DNA of 64,000 nucleotides. Origin: CALDUY01 sp046350255 (lineage in GTDB: Bacteria > Planctomycetota > Planctomycetia > Gemmatales > Gemmataceae). Below the pieces are notes generated by a model. That model had not been told where the DNA came from. It did no database searches and saw only the letters and a program-made list of their open reading frames with translations. The translations under genes and the position numbers were made by a program. This document shows positions 61,349 to 64,000 of this stretch, one piece after another. Each line of letters opens with the position of its first letter. Positions within the stretch are counted from its first letter, which is position 1. Location: assembly GCA_046350255.1 (NCBI GenBank), contig JAXMAV010000004.1:62001-126000 (forward strand). The letters are read 5' to 3'.

Positions 61349-62182
61349 ATGTCGGCCGTTGTCAGGGCCAACGGAACCTCCACCTCCGCGGAATCGCGGC
61401 CGGTCACCGTCCCCGATTTTCAGGCCGCCCGGGCCCGCGGGCAGCGCCTGACCGTGCTGACCGCCTACGACTACACGATGGCGCGCCTGCTCGATGCAGC
61501 CGGGGTGGACTGTCTGCTGGTCGGCGACTCGCTGGGCATGGTCGTGCAGGGGCAGCCCGATTCCCTGGCCGTCACCCTGGACGAGATGATTTATCACACG
61601 CGCCTGGTTGTCCGGGGCGCGCGTCGATCGCTGGTCGTGGCCGACCTGCCGTTCATGACCTACCAGATCAGCCCGCAGCAGGCTCTCGAGAACGCCGGAC
61701 GCATGATCCAGCAGAGTGGCGCCCACGCGGTGAAGCTCGAAGGTGGCGTCCGCAGCGCCCGGGCCGTCGAGGCGATCACGGGAGCCGATATTCCGCTCAT
61801 GGGCCACATCGGCCTCACGCCGCAATCGGTCCGCCGGCTGGGGGGCTTCAAGGTGCAGCGCGATGCCGCCCGCCTGCTCGACGACGCCCTGGCCATCGAG
61901 GCCGCCGGCGCCTTCTCCCTGGTGATCGAGTGCGTCCCTGCCGACCTCGGCGCTCGCATCACCGAGGCAGTCAAGATTCCCACCATCGGCATTGGCGCGG
62001 GCCCGCACTGCTCGGGTCAGGTCCTGGTCACGCCCGATCTGCTGGGCATGTTCGACGAGTTGCGGCCCCGGTTCGTCAAGCAGTATGCCGACCTCGGCCA
62101 GGCGATCCGCGAGGCGGCCAGCAACTACTGCCACGAGGTGCGCGAGGGCGCTTTCCCCGGCCCCGAGCACGGCTTCCGCTGA
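61349..62182 (+). CDS. panB: 3-methyl-2-oxobutanoate hydroxymethyltransferase
   Basis: 277 residues from the ATG at 61349 (AAGGAG upstream). PanB makes ketopantoate from alpha-ketoisovalerate, the first step of pantothenate synthesis. Motifs: LTAYDYTMARLLDAAGVD (about 38-55), LVGDSLGMVVQG with the metal-binding Asp, VVADLPFMTY, AVKLEGG, MGHIGLTPQS, LVIECVP with the catalytic Glu, GIGAGPHCSGQVLV, and the C-terminal VREGAFPGPEH. All conserved residues appear present. It is divergent from proS and its stop shares a palindrome with the converging gene's stop. Confidence 0.95.
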   Translation: MSAVVRANGTSTSAESRPVTVPDFQAARARGQRLTVLTAYDYTMARLLDAAGVDCLLVGDSLGMVVQGQPDSLAVTLDEMIYHTRLVVRGARRSLVVADLPFMTYQISPQQALENAGRMIQQSGAHAVKLEGGVRSARAVEAITGADIPLMGHIGLTPQSVRRLGGFKVQRDAARLLDDALAIEAAGAFSLVIECVPADLGARITEAVKIPTIGIGAGPHCSGQVLVTPDLLGMFDELRPRFVKQYADLGQAIREAASNYCHEVREGAFPGPEHGFR

Positions 62183-62186
62183 TCGA

Positions 62187-62546
62187 TCAGGGCCGTCGCG
62201 GCGCGCTACCTGCTTCACGGAGTAGCACGGCGACCAGTTCGGCCATCTGCTCCTGGGTGAGTCCCTGCTGATCCTCCCAGGGGCCAGGATCCGGGTTCAC
62301 TTCCGCTGGTGCCTGTAATCGAGCGGCCTTCTTCGCCTCCATCTCCTCCGCGCGGGCGCGGAGCATCACCACCTGCTCGTTGATCTGCCGGGTCAGAGAC
62401 TGCCGCGCCACCTCCACGGTCTGCTTCACCTGGTCGCGCAGGCGAAGGAGGCGCGGGGCCAGATCACCCAGCGAGCCGTTGCGCTGCGCCTGCGCCACCT
62501 CGCCCTGCACCTGCTGCAACTCGGCAAGCAACTCCTCGGGACTCAT
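62187..62546 (-). CDS. Short coiled-coil protein, unknown function
   Basis: 119 residues, not recognised. SPEELLAELQQVQGEVAQAQ and LRLRDQVKQTVEVARQSL are heptad-rich and could form a coiled coil; the tail is QEQMAELVAVLLREAG. AGGAGGAAG lies just upstream of the ATG at 62546. It follows the DUF6931-like gene by 19 bases in the same direction, so it belongs to the same run. Confidence 0.55.
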   Translation of the reverse strand: MSPEELLAELQQVQGEVAQAQRNGSLGDLAPRLLRLRDQVKQTVEVARQSLTRQINEQVVMLRARAEEMEAKKAARLQAPAEVNPDPGPWEDQQGLTQEQMAELVAVLLREAGSAPRRP

Positions 62547-62565
62547 CGCAGGCTTCCTCCTCGTG

Positions 62566-63210
62566 TCAGCTGCGGGGCCGGTTAGAACTGCCCGGGACCG
62601 GAGCGCTCCAGAGAAACTTGCCGCGAGCCACCTGCATCCCCAGAGCGATCACCTGGCGATGGGCTTTTTCCATCTCGGGGGGAGGAACCGAGGCCACCGC
62701 CAGGGTGAGCGCGGCCAGCAATCCCTCGTGGGGTAGCTCCAGTTTCGGCTTGACCACGGGCATCCGGGGCGGAAACAGACTGCCACCCGTCCAGGCCACC
62801 GCCTGCGCCAGAAAGGCAGCGGCCGAGCTGGTGCCGGCGAACGGTTCCACGGCCTGGCGGTGCTTCTCGTCGGGTTGGAGGACCCAGTTCACCACCGCAT
62901 GCAGCGCCGTCGCCTGCGGGCCAGCTAGAGTGGGTTGCAGATGGCGCAGAGCAAGGCTACCCCACCAGATGCCATCGCGCGGAGGCAAGCCGAAGGCCAG
63001 GTAGCGTTCCGCCTCGGGGAACATCTTCTGCTGCAGCAACTGTTCGAGGTAATCGCGCAGCGTGCCGCGTTCGTGCAGACAGGCCAGCGCCGCTGCAGGC
63101 ATCTTTGCTCGAGTACAAACCTCGGCTGGAGTCTTCGCCGCCAGGCGGCTCAACGCCAGCGCGTCGGAGTAGGTCCCCATGATGTGCGTGGGCCGGGCCG
63201 GGTGTTGCAT
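62566..63210 (-). CDS. DUF6931-like protein
   Basis: 214 residues. LALSRLAAKTPAEVCTRAKM, CLHERGTLRDYLEQLLQ, AERYLAFGLPPRDGIWWGSL and AVEPFAGTSSAAAFLAQAVAW match the DUF6931 pattern, a helical family seen with secretion-system or effector genes. The catalytic role is unknown. In the same minus-strand run are the coiled-coil protein downstream and the beta-repeat protein upstream. An ATG 11 residues in (MGTYSDAL) is an alternative start. Confidence 0.5.
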   Translation of the reverse strand: MQHPARPTHIMGTYSDALALSRLAAKTPAEVCTRAKMPAAALACLHERGTLRDYLEQLLQQKMFPEAERYLAFGLPPRDGIWWGSLALRHLQPTLAGPQATALHAVVNWVLQPDEKHRQAVEPFAGTSSAAAFLAQAVAWTGGSLFPPRMPVVKPKLELPHEGLLAALTLAVASVPPPEMEKAHRQVIALGMQVARGKFLWSAPVPGSSNRPRS

Positions 63211-63238
63211 CGTTCCACTCCCTGGACCATCAAGGACA

Positions 63239-63727
63239 TCAGGTGATCATCGTCGCGCTGGCGCTGCGCTGCGCGGAACCCGCCACCGACTCGGTCAGAG
63301 CCGTGGCCGAGAGTTGATAGTTTGTTGCTGTGGTTCCCATCTGCACCGCCTGGATGGTGATCTGCCCGCCGGGTTGCAGCTGCACGGTGGCGCCGGGGAA
63401 GCTGAGGGTGATCCCCTCGATGCCACTCAACTGCAACGTGGCCTGGCCAGCCTGCAGCTTCACCTGCCCAGGGGCCAGAGTCACGCTCGCCTCCAGGGGG
63501 GTGCCCTCTCCTACCGACAGGGTGACGCCTTCGGGCTGCACCTTGATCTTGCCCCCGATCTCGGCCAGCCCCGCCGCCAGGGTCAAGAGGGTAGGCGTCA
63601 GTGACGCGGCCGTCTGCTCGCCGGGCTCGGTACCGGTGAACATCAGCAGCGAGTTACCCCCGCCAATGACGCGAGCATCGCCGTTGTACTCTGCGGTGGT
63701 GTCCGAGCTGTAATGGCCCTTGCTCAT
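63239..63727 (-). CDS. Beta-repeat protein, possibly VgrG-tail-like spike fragment
   Basis: 162 residues, not confidently recognised. After SLTPTLLTLAAGLAEIGG the remainder alternates hydrophobic and polar residues in short strands (KIKVQPEGVTLSVGEG, VTLAPGQVKLQAGQATLQL, ITLSFPGATVQLQPGGQI), as in the beta-helical C-terminal spike of VgrG and phage tail proteins. The closing SQRSASATMIT region is Ala/Ser-rich. It follows the last gene of the window by 3 bases, so both belong to one run whose head lies past the right edge. Confidence 0.4.
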   Translation of the reverse strand: MSKGHYSSDTTAEYNGDARVIGGGNSLLMFTGTEPGEQTAASLTPTLLTLAAGLAEIGGKIKVQPEGVTLSVGEGTPLEASVTLAPGQVKLQAGQATLQLSGIEGITLSFPGATVQLQPGGQITIQAVQMGTTATNYQLSATALTESVAGSAQRSASATMIT

Positions 63728-63730
63728 CGA

Positions 63731-64000
63731 TCAGTTATCCACTGGGTTGAGATTATTGAGCGCCACGGCCAGTTTTCTCAGAGCATTCTCGTCGTCGACC
63801 AGGGCATCGGCCGCGGTAGCGTTGAGCGCGCTGGTCAGCTGCGTCCAGGTACCGATGATGGTGTCCACATCAACCAGGGTCTCGGCCAGGGCTTCGCCGG
63901 CTCCTCGCATGGCATCCCACAGGGCGGCGTTCGCATCGGTGTAGACCCTGGCGGCGGCCGCCACGGTCACGGCCATGGTGTAGGAAGAGGCCAGCAGCGC
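63731..64000 (-). CDS. Hypothetical protein, possibly cut by the right edge
   Basis: An ATG at 63976 gives 81 residues (MAVTVAAAARVYTDANAALW and so on). The frame stays open upstream of that ATG to 64000 with coding-like ALLASSYT and no Shine-Dalgarno before the ATG, so the true start may be beyond the window. The sequence is Ala-rich and helical; no family is recognised. It leads the run with the beta-repeat protein. Confidence 0.4.
   Translation of the reverse strand, partial: ALLASSYTMAVTVAAAARVYTDANAALWDAMRGAGEALAETLVDVDTIIGTWTQLTSALNATAADALVDDENALRKLAVALNNLNPVDN

Noticed and set aside
59333..62182. A very long plus-strand frame running through the nicotinamidase and proS region into panB
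   Set aside because: Only the last 277 codons match PanB; the rest is antisense to the pncA and proS genes and is open only because of high GC.
61181..62218. A minus-strand extension of proS over panB
   Set aside because: It is antisense to panB. The ATG at 61180 has a Shine-Dalgarno and fits the family N-terminus.
1..64000. CRISPR arrays, insertion sequences or prophage genes
   Set aside because: No regularly spaced repeats, transposase motifs or terminal inverted repeats were seen; the only repeats are short hairpins and LRR/TPR coding repeats.

Overview
The window looks like chromosomal DNA of a planctomycete, most probably family Gemmataceae. It is high in GC, and many genes are lineage markers: two Tat-exported DUF1501 proteins, two Trp-Arg-Gly-type BamB/PQQ propeller proteins, a BBP7 beta-barrel, an ECF sigma factor with a long membrane-anchored tail, a TIGR02996/LRR protein, an FHA protein with the Gemmata-type 'LRLFACACC' and 'ERRFDD' modules, and four proteins that begin with a four-cysteine finger. 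No IS element, prophage, CRISPR array, tRNA or rRNA was seen.

Layout. 0-7.6 kb: ymdB-rny (ymdB cut by the left edge), a small membrane protein, the sigma factor fusion, priA, and a secreted Gln-rich protein. 7.7-12.9 kb: a six-gene L-fucose/L-galactose-type sugar oxidation operon on the minus strand. 13-15 kb: a PAC2 protein and an archaeal-type fructose-1,6-bisphosphate aldolase/phosphatase. 15.2-20.8 kb: a MacAB-like exporter (adaptor, permease, ATPase) behind a probable secreted selenoprotein whose frame is interrupted by one TGA codon followed by a bSECIS-like hairpin. 20.9-27.1 kb: BBP7, DUF1501 and four tandem finger/membrane proteins. 27.2-32.8 kb: a pseudouridine synthase, an LRR protein, a GH71/99-like protein and a Tat amidohydrolase; three of these four carry clustered homopolymer-type frameshifts. 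33-37 kb: an OprB-type porin, an FHA protein, a decayed formylglycine-generating-enzyme-like gene and a small secreted protein.

37.3-41.3 kb holds the most unusual system: three translationally coupled genes for a MotA/TolQ/ExbB-like channel, an actin/Hsp70-like protein ending in an FHA domain, and a protein with a MotB/ExbD-like transmembrane helix (with its Asp), a long coiled coil and a VWA domain. This looks like a proton-driven motor whose usual cell-wall-binding domain is replaced by a VWA domain.

41.6-48.2 kb: an SDR, a response regulator, a GNAT protein, DUF1501 and two PQQ propellers. 48.3-51.7 kb: a membrane Ser/Thr kinase with a TPR tail. 51.7-57.6 kb: a five-gene operon with an SDR, an AsnB-type amidotransferase and a DevBCA-type ABC exporter. 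58-62.2 kb: a 27-residue basic, ribosomal-like peptide with a strong promoter and Shine-Dalgarno, a YiiX-like hydrolase, nicotinamidase, and divergent proS/panB. 62.2-64 kb: four minus-strand genes (a short coiled-coil protein, a DUF6931-like protein, a beta-repeat spike-like protein and a protein possibly cut by the right edge) that may be the end of a secretion-system locus.
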